Assembly (NCBI GenBank): GCA_020555605.1
Contig: JAJCJC010000001.1
Coordinates: forward strand, 399,662 to 463,661
Length of the DNA: 64,000 nucleotides
Origin: a bacterium 210917-SL.2.15
GTDB lineage: Bacteria > Bacillota > Clostridia > Oscillospirales > Oscillospiraceae
Reading direction: 5' to 3'
The notes beneath the pieces are model-generated. The model was not told the origin of the DNA. It made no database searches and was given only the letters and a program-made list of their open reading frames with translations. Positions 39,702-48,729 of the stretch are shown in pieces. The stretch's first letter is position 1. Each line of letters opens with the position of its first letter. A program made the translations under genes and the position numbers.

Positions 39702-42700
39702 CTATATTTCGTTATCTACTTTCACGAGTTTTCCCATGACAAGGAAGCGTCCTGTGCCGCCCGGCGTACAGGTAGAAAGGGTCAGTACCTTATCGCTGCA
39801 GGTCACAGTCACATCACTTTCCACCGCAGAACGTTCCTTCATAGCTGTAAGCCAGGTAGTATAAGCACCGTCATCCTTCCAGGAAAGCTGCCAGGGAGAA
39901 GTTTCACTGCCGGATTCTTCCGGCTTTGCTGCAAAAGCCGCAAAGATCTCCATGACATAACCACCCTTCGGAGTAACGAGATACATCTGCCTGTGAGCAT
40001 CAAAGTAACTTTGTTCATCGTACCGGTTCAGCAGCGCAAACATGGAACCATCCCGCATATTATGACCATAAATGATCGTATTGCGGTCTGAAAAATCTGC
40101 CCGGTTTTCATAATCGGCAAACAGGCAGCCAACCTTGTTATAGGTTCCGTCATAAAGATGGTTCAGGTAATATTCGTTGTTGTCGGTCTGCGTTACCGGA
40201 TAATTGAGCACCGTATCAGGAAGGGAAAGCCATCCGATGATGTCCGGTCCATTTTCACGGAGCGTTTCAAAGTCTACCGAAGGCAGGACAATATCGGCAT
40301 CGTCCCGTTTTGGTTCTGTCGGATCGGGTGCCGACTCCGGGGAAGCTGTCTGCTCCGGTACTTCCACATATCCGGCAAGATCTCGATAGGCATCTTTACT
40401 CTCAGCATACTGGTTCAAGTCACGGAACACCAAAAAACCGCTGCCAAGAGCCACCAGAACGCAGAGTGAAAGGACAGAAACCCCGACAGCCGTTCTTTTC
40501 AGGGAAGTCCTGCTGTATTTTCCCTTTTTGAAATAATACACAGCAAATACGCTGCCGCCGATCAGTGCGGCTGCCAGCAGTCCGCCATACAAGAAAATAT
40601 ACGGATCATCCCCGGTCTGCGGTACCGGCTTTTGAGGGGTGGAAGGATTGGAGGGAACAGAAGGCTTTTCCGGGTTCTTTGGGTTATCCGGCTTTTCCGG
40701 TTTTTCATTAAAGAACTGGACCGTAGATGTCTGATCTGCCTTGATCTCCACCGTAGCGGCATCAGGAATGATGTAATCCTTGCTTGCCCGGTTTGCAACT
40801 TCTGTTACGGTATAAATACCGACACGAAGGCCCTTAACTTCAATCACGCCGGATTTTGGAGTGGTGAATGTCTCGCAGTAGGAGCCGTCCGCACTCTTAA
40901 CCTCGATGGCAAAACCATCTTTGCGCCCGTCGCTGGAATCCTTTGTGATCTTTAAGTTGCCGCGGTAAGCCTCATTGGTAAATCCGTGCCCGGCTTCTCC
41001 ATTTTCCACAACTGCGACCTGTCCATCTTCTGTGATGGAAAAATAGTAAGCGTTTGAGTCAGGCTGATAGCCCTCCGGCGCTTTGCTTTCTTTGATAAAG
41101 TAGCCGCCAGCCAGAAGGTTTTCCGCCGTATGATAGCCTGCATCGGTTTCTTTCAGCGTACCGATCTTTTGATCGTCAGGATCATATTCCTGGTTGGCGT
41201 TGGAATCCGCATACAGGTCGAACACTGCACCGGGCAGGAAGCGCAGGAAAGAATTCTTGTCTTTCTTATCCTCCTTTTCCACAGGGGACGGTTCCTCCAC
41301 AGCTTCGGTTTTAGTTACCTGCACACTGCCGCGGATCAGGGTGTTTTCCACACGGATCTCGATATGCTGTCCGTCTGCACCGATATATACATGGTGCTGC
41401 TGCGGGCTTACCGTATAAAGGTCAGGGGCAGAGATCTCCTTGACGATCCAGTGTCCGTAAGGAATGTTCTCAAAGGAAAAACTGCCGTCTTTTCCGGTAA
41501 TAGCAGTAAGCAGCGCATTTTCTTCAGTAAATTCTTCGGTATCAGGTCTAAACAGACCCATGAGCGCACCGGCAAGCGTGACATCCTCGCCGCCTTCCGG
41601 GTTTTCCCCGACTTTTACACCGTCTACACGCCCACGGAGAAGTTCATTGGAAACAGCCTCGCCTTCATTGACAAGGATCTGTACCAGGGCGGTTTCCTGA
41701 CCAGCATACTCAAAGACAACCGGATATTCCTGATTCGAAAGGATATAGGCGCCGTTGGTTGTGCGTTCCTTGACATAATAGCTGCCAAAAGGCAGGTCGG
41801 AAGCGAAGGAAGCGCTGTAACCGCCGGATTCCTCAGACGAAACAGAGACCACTTCCAGAAGTCCACCTGCCGGGATTACGCTGCCATCTGCCGCCGTCAG
41901 GTCTGCGGAAGCATAAAGTCCAAAGGAAATATCCTTATATTCCTCGTTCATGCCAAGACCGAACAGGTCATCGGTCTCCATTGCCTTGAAAAGTGTGACA
42001 TCCACTTTCTGGCGTTCGTCATAAAGACCGGCCGCTGTCTGTGTAACCTCTACGGTCTCACCCGCATAGGTCAGTTCCACATATTCCGGTTGAGGATTCA
42101 ACACATAGCCGGAAGGCGCCTGACGTTCCTCCAGACGATAACGGCCAAGATAGAGAGACCCGCTTTTCGCTGTGCCGTCCTCGCCGGTCGTAAGTGTTTC
42201 CACAACCGTATCTTTTGCTGCCCGCAAGGTACCGTCACCGGTATAAATATCTTCATCTGCAATCACATCATAGACCGCTCCAGGAAGTCCGGCAACCTCA
42301 TATACCGGTTGGTACAGTCCGTCGTTTTCCTGGACAGAAGCAAATACTTCTCCGGTCTTTGTGATGGTAAGCTGGCCTTTCTGCGGCATATTGTACTGAG
42401 TGACCGTCACAACCGCCTCGCTGCCGTCAATGGTAAACGGTACCGGCTGATCGGAAAGCACATAGCCATAAGGGGCAGCCACCTCATAAAGTTCATAATC
42501 CCCGGCGGCCAAAGGCTCCGGCAGCATCAGCCAGCCCTCGTCAGAAACATAGAAGGTATCCAGTGTTTCCGGGTTCGGATAGTAGACGGTCTGGGTGATA
42601 AATTCCCCGGTGGAAAGATCCTTGATCTGAAAACCGGTTCCGGTCACAGGGATAATCTTTCCGGTCTCTGCGTCACATTTTTCAACTTTCAGACGGGCTG

Positions 42701-44612
42701 TGATGGTGCGGTTGTTCAGGATATAGCTGTAAGTCTTTCCGTCAGAGGAAATGAATACCGTAAAGTCCGGGACAAAGGCTTTGCCTTCCTCGCCTGCGAT
42801 CTGATGGACCGTATAATGTCCATAAGGAAGCGGTTTACTGGAAGCAAAACCATCCGCATCCGTGGTAAGAAGGTCACGTTCACTTTCCTTTGCCGCGTCA
42901 TAGCTCCCGGCTGCCTTTAAGTAAACTTCAAAGACTGCGCCTGCTTCCGGGCGTTCGATGATACCAGCATTGGGATCGTCGGTATTTTCGCCCTCAGGCA
43001 CATCCGGGTCCAGGTCATCGGTGTGCTTGACAAGCTGGATATTTCCGTAAATAACCGTTTCCGTCACCTGGTTTTCTGTGGTATTGAGTTCCACTTCATA
43101 CAGGGAAGGGGATGCACCCACTTCATAAATGGTTTCATTCAGAAGATACCCGGTGCTCGGTTCGATTTCCCGGATCGTCCAGCCATCCCCGCATACATAA
43201 TAGCGGGTCATAAAGCTGCCATCCGGTCCGGTAGTATAAGTGTCGATCAGTTCGCCATCACGGAAGATCCCATAGGCCGCCCCTGCAAGCGTGGCATCCC
43301 CCTGAGCATTTCCGGTGTCAGCATCACTCTTTACCACATGGACGCGAAATTTCTTCAGAATATTGCTGAAATGTACCGAAGAAGTCTGCCCGCTTTCAAT
43401 GGTCACGTACTGTGCGGAAGGGGTCACATAGCGGTCCACCGGAAGTTCTTTTACCAGATAGGTTCCCGGCAGGAGCTTCTTTTCAATCTGGCCGTTTTCT
43501 CCGGTCGTAACTTCCTCATTGACTTCATTTCCCAAAATGTCCGTACCGGAGATATGGAAGGTGATACCGGAAACAATGCCGTCCTCACTGGTCTTGACAA
43601 GTTTTGCGGTACCGTAAGTTTCCGTTTTGAATTTTACAAAGAAGGAAACCGGATCGCTGGCGCCGGTCATCATGGTCTGGTAGCCGGGTCTGCCCCAGAT
43701 CAGCATGTCGTTTGCCACCGGGATATTCTTTCGGAATTCAAACAGCACCGGGTCCATCATCATCTGCCTGCTGGTAAAGGTGTATTCATTTCCGTTTCTT
43801 GTCACAGAAACGCCGCTGCCTTTCAAAGCCTCCAGATCGATCTTCAAGTTATTGGTATCTGTGACCGTCAGGGTATAGACCTTTTTTTCTACATCCCATT
43901 TCAGTTCCAGTTCCGGTGCTTCGCTTTTCTTAGAAGAAGTAAAGGAAGGTACTGTGGAATGGGAAGCGACCTGTGCAAGAATCCAGTCATAGGCTTTTTC
44001 TGCCGGTCGTCCGGCGATCACGCTGAAATACTGGTCGGCGTCTGCGTGGCCGTTTCCGTGGCGGCTGTACGGATCGCTTCTAAGTTGCTGCTGGTATTCC
44101 CAAAGGATGATCTGGGTTGCCATCTTATAGTCATCCTCGTTGATTCCGGAAACAGGGAGCGCCGCACCGGGTTTCCAGCCATAGATCGCAGTCAGGGTGA
44201 TCCCCCTCCTTGCCTCGGCAGGAAGCAGGTTCAGGTATTGGCTGTTGGTCCCGCTTTCCGAAACATAGGTATTTTCCGAAGTATGGTAAGGAATCCCGCT
44301 CTCCACACAGTAAACCTGGTGGCTGATCCCGTCAGAATCCGTCAGCATATAGTGCCGGTAAGCATTGCCCCCGGAACTGGTGTGTACATCGATGGTTCCG
44401 TCTGCATGGTAGGCAAGATAGGTGTAAGGCGCCGGGGCACGGTAGTGGTTCCCATCAGAGCCCACATACTGGTCGCCCAGCCAGGAGCTTGCCGTCTGTC
44501 CGACAGACATGGCAAAAGCCTGAGCCGGAAGAAGCCCCAAAATGCTTGCCATACAAAGCAAAAACGCCAACAGCTTGCGAAAGCCGCGGCGTCTGGTTAT
44601 GATATGTTCCAT
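39702..44612 (-). CDS. Thioester/SpaA-type adhesin fused to a class B sortase
   Basis: A 1,636-aa cell-surface protein. Order: signal peptide (1-34, RKLLAFLLCMASILGLLPAQ), a thioester-type domain with Cys102 (YCVESG) and Gln167 (ATQIILWEYQ) that could form a Cys-Gln thioester, about nine SpaA/Cna-B repeats (roughly 330-1300), a proline/lysine stalk, a sorting signal VPQTGDD (from about 1330) with hydrophobic helix and basic tail. A second membrane helix (about 1344-1366 after the signal region) leads to a complete class B sortase with His1517 (YGHNM), Cys1615 (LSTC) and an Arg soon after. Substrate and anchoring enzyme are thus one polypeptide. It probably mediates mating-pair contact or host adhesion. 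Confidence 0.88.
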   Translation of the reverse strand: MEHIITRRRGFRKLLAFLLCMASILGLLPAQAFAMSVGQTASSWLGDQYVGSDGNHYRAPAPYTYLAYHADGTIDVHTSSGGNAYRHYMLTDSDGISHQVYCVESGIPYHTSENTYVSESGTNSQYLNLLPAEARRGITLTAIYGWKPGAALPVSGINEDDYKMATQIILWEYQQQLRSDPYSRHGNGHADADQYFSVIAGRPAEKAYDWILAQVASHSTVPSFTSSKKSEAPELELKWDVEKKVYTLTVTDTNNLKIDLEALKGSGVSVTRNGNEYTFTSRQMMMDPVLFEFRKNIPVANDMLIWGRPGYQTMMTGASDPVSFFVKFKTETYGTAKLVKTSEDGIVSGITFHISGTDILGNEVNEEVTTGENGQIEKKLLPGTYLVKELPVDRYVTPSAQYVTIESGQTSSVHFSNILKKFRVHVVKSDADTGNAQGDATLAGAAYGIFRDGELIDTYTTGPDGSFMTRYYVCGDGWTIREIEPSTGYLLNETIYEVGASPSLYEVELNTTENQVTETVIYGNIQLVKHTDDLDPDVPEGENTDDPNAGIIERPEAGAVFEVYLKAAGSYDAAKESERDLLTTDADGFASSKPLPYGHYTVHQIAGEEGKAFVPDFTVFISSDGKTYSYILNNRTITARLKVEKCDAETGKIIPVTGTGFQIKDLSTGEFITQTVYYPNPETLDTFYVSDEGWLMLPEPLAAGDYELYEVAAPYGYVLSDQPVPFTIDGSEAVVTVTQYNMPQKGQLTITKTGEVFASVQENDGLYQPVYEVAGLPGAVYDVIADEDIYTGDGTLRAAKDTVVETLTTGEDGTAKSGSLYLGRYRLEERQAPSGYVLNPQPEYVELTYAGETVEVTQTAAGLYDERQKVDVTLFKAMETDDLFGLGMNEEYKDISFGLYASADLTAADGSVIPAGGLLEVVSVSSEESGGYSASFASDLPFGSYYVKERTTNGAYILSNQEYPVVFEYAGQETALVQILVNEGEAVSNELLRGRVDGVKVGENPEGGEDVTLAGALMGLFRPDTEEFTEENALLTAITGKDGSFSFENIPYGHWIVKEISAPDLYTVSPQQHHVYIGADGQHIEIRVENTLIRGSVQVTKTEAVEEPSPVEKEDKKDKNSFLRFLPGAVFDLYADSNANQEYDPDDQKIGTLKETDAGYHTAENLLAGGYFIKESKAPEGYQPDSNAYYFSITEDGQVAVVENGEAGHGFTNEAYRGNLKITKDSSDGRKDGFAIEVKSADGSYCETFTTPKSGVIEVKGLRVGIYTVTEVANRASKDYIIPDAATVEIKADQTSTVQFFNEKPEKPDNPKNPEKPSVPSNPSTPQKPVPQTGDDPYIFLYGGLLAAALIGGSVFAVYYFKKGKYSRTSLKRTAVGVSVLSLCVLVALGSGFLVFRDLNQYAESKDAYRDLAGYVEVPEQTASPESAPDPTEPKRDDADIVLPSVDFETLRENGPDIIGWLSLPDTVLNYPVTQTDNNEYYLNHLYDGTYNKVGCLFADYENRADFSDRNTIIYGHNMRDGSMFALLNRYDEQSYFDAHRQMYLVTPKGGYVMEIFAAFAAKPEESGSETSPWQLSWKDDGAYTTWLTAMKERSAVESDVTVTCSDKVLTLSTCTPGGTGRFLVMGKLVKVDNEI

Positions 44613-44651
44613 GAAAAAATCCTCACTTTCATAAAATCTAAAAGGACAGCC

Positions 44652-45770
44652 TTATTTGCTGTCCTTGTCGTCAAAATCATCCTCGGAAAGATATTCCGGT
44701 TCCCCGTATGCCTCATCCGGGTCAAAGCCTTCGCCATAACCGTCATCCTCAAATTCCGCATCGTCCTCGGCCTGCTGTTTCGGACGCACGATTTTTACAT
44801 AGTAACCGATCCCGCCGACCGCAAGTAAGGCAGCAAGGATAAACAGGATCGTGCCGACGCTGCCGGTTTCTTTCTTCGGCTTTTCCGGTTCTGCCGGTTT
44901 TTCAGTTTCCGCCGGCTTTTCTTTTCCTTTGCAGCCATTTAAGTCATTTTTGCAGACCGGACAGCCGGTATTAACCTTTCCTGCCTCACATTTTTCTGTG
45001 CAGTTGCAGCTTTCTTCCTGGGGGATCATGCTCATGCTGCCATTGTTCTTTTCTGCAAGTGCCATCAGGTCGGACTCTGTGACGCCGTTTAAGAAGTAGA
45101 CATTGTTATCTTCCCGTTTCCCGTCGATCACCAGATAAAAGACATTGCCCGCGTCCGTAGTGATGGTGTAAAACTGTTTTTCCCCATCCGTACCGCTGAT
45201 GTTGTCCTGTACCGTTCCGGTGCCTTCCGGGGTAAATGCACCTTCCGGGATCGCAGAAGTATTTTCCTGCTGTCCGGTACTGTTATCTGAACCGGAAGAA
45301 TTGCCGCCGCCGGAAGGGGTTGCAGCGTTTGAGCCGGAAGGTTTTTCTTCCTTAGGCGGTTTTGTCTGTGTACCGGACGGACTCTGGGGTGCTGCCGTAG
45401 CAGGTTTCTTTTCAGGAGCCGGTTCTTTGTAATACGGATTATCCAGCTTTACCACATCAGAACGGTTGCCGGCATAATCTTTTGCGTATATGCTTACCTG
45501 TTTTTCTGTTCCGGCATAATCTTTCAGTGCGACCGACGCTTTCCCGTCGGTAAGGGAGTTGATACGGTTTTCATCAACAAAGACCGCCTCCACGCCGGAT
45601 AGATCGTCACTGCTTTCTATTTTCAGGGCATCGCCCTCCATGGAAGCAGTCAGCGTTGGCGGTGTGGTGTCTTTGGAACCGCCGGCATGAGCCGTTACAG
45701 GTAATGCGCTGACACTTACAAGAAGCGTAAGCGCCAGCAGCAGGGAAAGTTTTTTAAGCCTCATGCACAT
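44652..45770 (-). CDS. CD1107-family mobile element protein (DUF4366)
   Basis: A 372-aa exported protein: signal peptide (LSLLLALTLLVSVSALPVTA), an Ig-like region (DDLSGVEAVFVDENRINSL), a long low-complexity Pro/Ser/Gly linker, the DUF4366 core (FYTITTDAGNVFYLVIDGKR), a Cys-rich patch (CNCTEKCEAG...GCPVCKNDLNGC), a membrane helix and an acidic tail. It matches the CD1107 family of Tn1549-like ICEs. A role in the mating channel at the cell surface is assumed. Its start overlaps the DUF4315 gene end. Confidence 0.85.
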   Translation of the reverse strand: MCMRLKKLSLLLALTLLVSVSALPVTAHAGGSKDTTPPTLTASMEGDALKIESSDDLSGVEAVFVDENRINSLTDGKASVALKDYAGTEKQVSIYAKDYAGNRSDVVKLDNPYYKEPAPEKKPATAAPQSPSGTQTKPPKEEKPSGSNAATPSGGGNSSGSDNSTGQQENTSAIPEGAFTPEGTGTVQDNISGTDGEKQFYTITTDAGNVFYLVIDGKREDNNVYFLNGVTESDLMALAEKNNGSMSMIPQEESCNCTEKCEAGKVNTGCPVCKNDLNGCKGKEKPAETEKPAEPEKPKKETGSVGTILFILAALLAVGGIGYYVKIVRPKQQAEDDAEFEDDGYGEGFDPDEAYGEPEYLSEDDFDDKDSK

Positions 45771-45999
45771 CCTCCTTCTCCTGCGGTAAAACAGTTTCCG
45801 AAGGGGCTGCCTGCTGTGATTTCAAAAAATCCGCAAGCTGCTGGGGCGTCAGTTTGAAACTGCGCGCCACCGCTACATAATCGGTATTTTCCAGCTCTGT
45901 TTTCTGTTCCTCCAGCTTATGGAGCTTTGCCTGCATTTCCGCAATCTTTGTTTTGGTCTTTTCAATTTCCTTTTCCAGTTTTTCAATTTTAGGATTCAA
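45754..45999 (-). CDS. DUF4315 coiled-coil protein
   Basis: An 81-aa protein whose first half is one coiled coil (KIEKLEKEIEKTKTKIAEMQ then AKLHKLEEQKTELENTDY). A short helical domain follows (LTPQQLADFLKSQQ). It matches the DUF4315 proteins that sit between CD1108- and CD1107-family genes in Clostridial ICEs. It may be a scaffold or relaxosome/channel adaptor; no activity is known. Confidence 0.82.
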   Translation of the reverse strand: MNPKIEKLEKEIEKTKTKIAEMQAKLHKLEEQKTELENTDYVAVARSFKLTPQQLADFLKSQQAAPSETVLPQEKEDVHEA

Positions 46000-46017
46000 T
46001 TTATTACCTCCAATCTG

Positions 46018-48696
46018 TTAAGGCAGACGCCCAAATGTATAAAAATGCTGCTGCCAGTAGCTTGTATTGATGTTTGCATAAGAAATCGGGTCTCCACAGT
46101 GGATCATCATTCCATTTCCCACATAGATCCCTACATGGCTTGCGCCGCTGGTGTTGTAGGTCCCCTGGAAGAAGATCAGGTCGCCCGGTTTTGCATCCGC
46201 ACTTGATACCGGCGTACATACACCTAAAAGACCATCCGCGGTCAGCCTTCCGAAATTCCAGCCAACGCCGCAGTTGTTGATCACCCAGGACACATAGCCG
46301 GAACAGTCAAAGGAAGTGGAAGGGCTTGCGCCTCCCCATACATACGGATAGCCAAGATATTTTTCCGCCTCGGCCATCATTGCGGCAAACTGTTCATCCG
46401 CAAGGGCTTCCGGTGGAATGTCATAATCGAAGTAGTTTCCTGTGCCGCCTGAACCAACTTCCGGCAGGTGCCGTTCGCTGGTATCGCCGGTATCGGCAAA
46501 ATACAGGGGATTCAAATACTGGCCGTCAACCAGGACTTCTAAGTGCAGGTGGGCCCCGGTAGAATTTCCGGTATTCCCGACCTTTGCAATCACATCCCCG
46601 GCTTTGACCTCCTGCCCGGCAGAAACAAGGATCTGGGAACAGTGCCCGTATTTGGTCGTCAGGGTATGTCCTTCGTATGCCTCGCCTTCAATAGCGACAC
46701 ACAAGCCATAACCGCCGGCATTTCCCGCAAGGGTGACCGTTCCGTCATGCCCGGCAAGGATCTCTGTGCCCTCCGGCATCCCGATGTCCACACCGGTGTG
46801 ATAGTTCTTTTCCCCACTGATGGGATGTACCCGGTAGCCGTAATAGCTGGTCACATAAGGGAGCCAGTTGGTGCCAAAGACATTTTTGACATACTGGCGG
46901 TTTCCTTTTGTCTGCAGCAGGATCTCGCAGATCTCTTTCTGGTCTGCGTTCATCCGGGAAACGACCAGGTTTTCTAGAGGTGTGACTGTGAGCTTGACAT
47001 TTAAGATGCGCCATTCATAAGGCACTTCCTCCTGGGTTTCTTCCCCGGTTTCCGGATCAACGGAAGTTTCGGTGCGGTAACGGATCTCGGTTTCTTCTGA
47101 AAAGGACAGGGTATATTGTTCCTGGAAAAGCTGCCGCAGCACGCTTTCCACTTCATCGTAAGTAAATCCCTGATAAGCAGAAGTCAGATACCCCATCAGC
47201 ACATACGGGTCATGCTCGATTGCGCCCAGGTTATACCGGTATTCGTCATAGCCGGGGCGGTCTGATTCCACCCGGTCTATTTCCATTTGCAGATCCGTTT
47301 CCCATTCGGTATAGGTAAGCTCCGCCTGGTTGATGTCCTGATCATCTGCAAGATAGGTAGAAGCAGCCAGACTTCCCAAACCGCCGGTCCCGATATTGGA
47401 GAACGTGGAAAACAGGGATGTGATCAGGAAAATTACCAAAAGGAGAAGCAGGAGGACAAGGCAGATTACAGGGTACCGTTTGACCGCATGGACAATACCG
47501 ACGCTGACCCTCTCTGTTGCGACTGCGGCATTTTTTGCCTGTTTCCCGGCCTCACGGGCAGCCTTGGCATACTGCCTTTTCAGTTTTTGTTTCTGCCATA
47601 TCCGGGCAATCGCATGTTTCTTCAGCTCCGGGTGGTCGCTAAGAGCCTGCCGGTAAGCAAGTCTTGCGTTTGCTTTTGCTGATTTTTGCTGTAATTTCGC
47701 TGCCTTTCGGTAGGGGGCAGTTTTATGCCGGTGATATGCCGTGCGAAGCCCTGCCTCGCCCACAAGTTCAGAGCGGTGGGCTACCTTGATGCCCACATTT
47801 TCATCCTCTGCCTCATAAATCTTTTTATGGGCGTAACCAATGGCAGTATTGGCGCCCGCCTTGACCGGACGCAGGGGTACAGGTCCTTTTACATGGACCT
47901 TTTGGGATTTGACCTCCTTTTCAAATTTTAAGTGTTTTTTGGCTTTTCCGGTCTCCGGGTTGGAAACCGTCTCCATGCGCAGTTTCTTCCGGGCAGGTAG
48001 ACGATTTTGCGCCTGCTCTGCTTTTTGTGCAGTCCGTTCCGCCTTCCGTCTTGCATGGGTGAGCTTTTTATCCTTTGTCTCCGGCGGCAGTTCATCCGCA
48101 GTAAATTCCAGCTTGGATGTTTTCGGCGGTTCGCTATCCATACCCTTTTCCTTCTGCGCTGCCTGTTCCTCCGCCTGTGCCGCTTCCTGAAAACGCTGCT
48201 GATATTTGTTCCCATGCTGGTGTGTTCGGTAACGGTGTTCCTGACCGGATCTGTCTGTGCCGTTCGGTGGGGCTGAGCCTTCGGAAGAAGGAGCATATTT
48301 TCCGGTATCATGGTCTGTCACATCCTCTGTTACAAAAGAATGCCTGGAAGCCTCCTGCCGGAAATTGCTTCGCACGTTGTCCTGTATCGGGGGCGCTGTC
48401 CTGGTAGCATCCGGTGTCTCAAAGTGTTCCGAAAAACCATCCAAAGCGGTTGCATACGCTTCGCCCTGTTCCAGCAAGGACGCCGGTGTTTCCGGTGACA
48501 GATGGGAAAATTCCGTCTGTACAGGGATGTCCTGCCTGTGTGTCTTGCCGTTGACAGAAGAAGGGGTGTCCCGTGCCCTGCGCAGGTCAAAATCCTGTTC
48601 GGTCTGCCTGGCTGCCGGTTGATCCTCCCCGTGGGAATCACGCACCGGCATCCGGGTATCTTTGCGCCTCCTTTGAAATTCCCTGTCGTGTGCCAT
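46018..48696 (-). CDS. CD1108-family conjugation protein with M23 and NlpC/P60 hydrolase domains
   Basis: An 892-aa protein. The first 400 residues are charged and probably cytoplasmic. A membrane helix follows (about 405-430, CLVLLLLLLVIFLITSLF), then an external part with an M23 endopeptidase (HTGVDIGMPEG and HLHLEVLVDGQ) and a C-terminal NlpC/P60 domain (YVWGGASPSTSFDCSGYVSW with catalytic Cys, then His in ASHVGIYVGNG). It opens peptidoglycan for the conjugation channel, a VirB1-like role. The ATG at 48696 (MAHDREF) has GGAGGTGAG upstream. A GTG three codons earlier is possible. Confidence 0.9.
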   Translation of the reverse strand: MAHDREFQRRRKDTRMPVRDSHGEDQPAARQTEQDFDLRRARDTPSSVNGKTHRQDIPVQTEFSHLSPETPASLLEQGEAYATALDGFSEHFETPDATRTAPPIQDNVRSNFRQEASRHSFVTEDVTDHDTGKYAPSSEGSAPPNGTDRSGQEHRYRTHQHGNKYQQRFQEAAQAEEQAAQKEKGMDSEPPKTSKLEFTADELPPETKDKKLTHARRKAERTAQKAEQAQNRLPARKKLRMETVSNPETGKAKKHLKFEKEVKSQKVHVKGPVPLRPVKAGANTAIGYAHKKIYEAEDENVGIKVAHRSELVGEAGLRTAYHRHKTAPYRKAAKLQQKSAKANARLAYRQALSDHPELKKHAIARIWQKQKLKRQYAKAAREAGKQAKNAAVATERVSVGIVHAVKRYPVICLVLLLLLLVIFLITSLFSTFSNIGTGGLGSLAASTYLADDQDINQAELTYTEWETDLQMEIDRVESDRPGYDEYRYNLGAIEHDPYVLMGYLTSAYQGFTYDEVESVLRQLFQEQYTLSFSEETEIRYRTETSVDPETGEETQEEVPYEWRILNVKLTVTPLENLVVSRMNADQKEICEILLQTKGNRQYVKNVFGTNWLPYVTSYYGYRVHPISGEKNYHTGVDIGMPEGTEILAGHDGTVTLAGNAGGYGLCVAIEGEAYEGHTLTTKYGHCSQILVSAGQEVKAGDVIAKVGNTGNSTGAHLHLEVLVDGQYLNPLYFADTGDTSERHLPEVGSGGTGNYFDYDIPPEALADEQFAAMMAEAEKYLGYPYVWGGASPSTSFDCSGYVSWVINNCGVGWNFGRLTADGLLGVCTPVSSADAKPGDLIFFQGTYNTSGASHVGIYVGNGMMIHCGDPISYANINTSYWQQHFYTFGRLP

Positions 48697-48729
48697 TGTT
48701 CTCACCTCCGATCCATTTTAATTTTTGTC

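Noticed and set aside
41130..44828. Two plus-strand open frames of about 600 codons opposite the adhesin gene
   Set aside because: They are antisense shadows of the repetitive SpaA sequence; codon pattern and content do not resemble a protein family.
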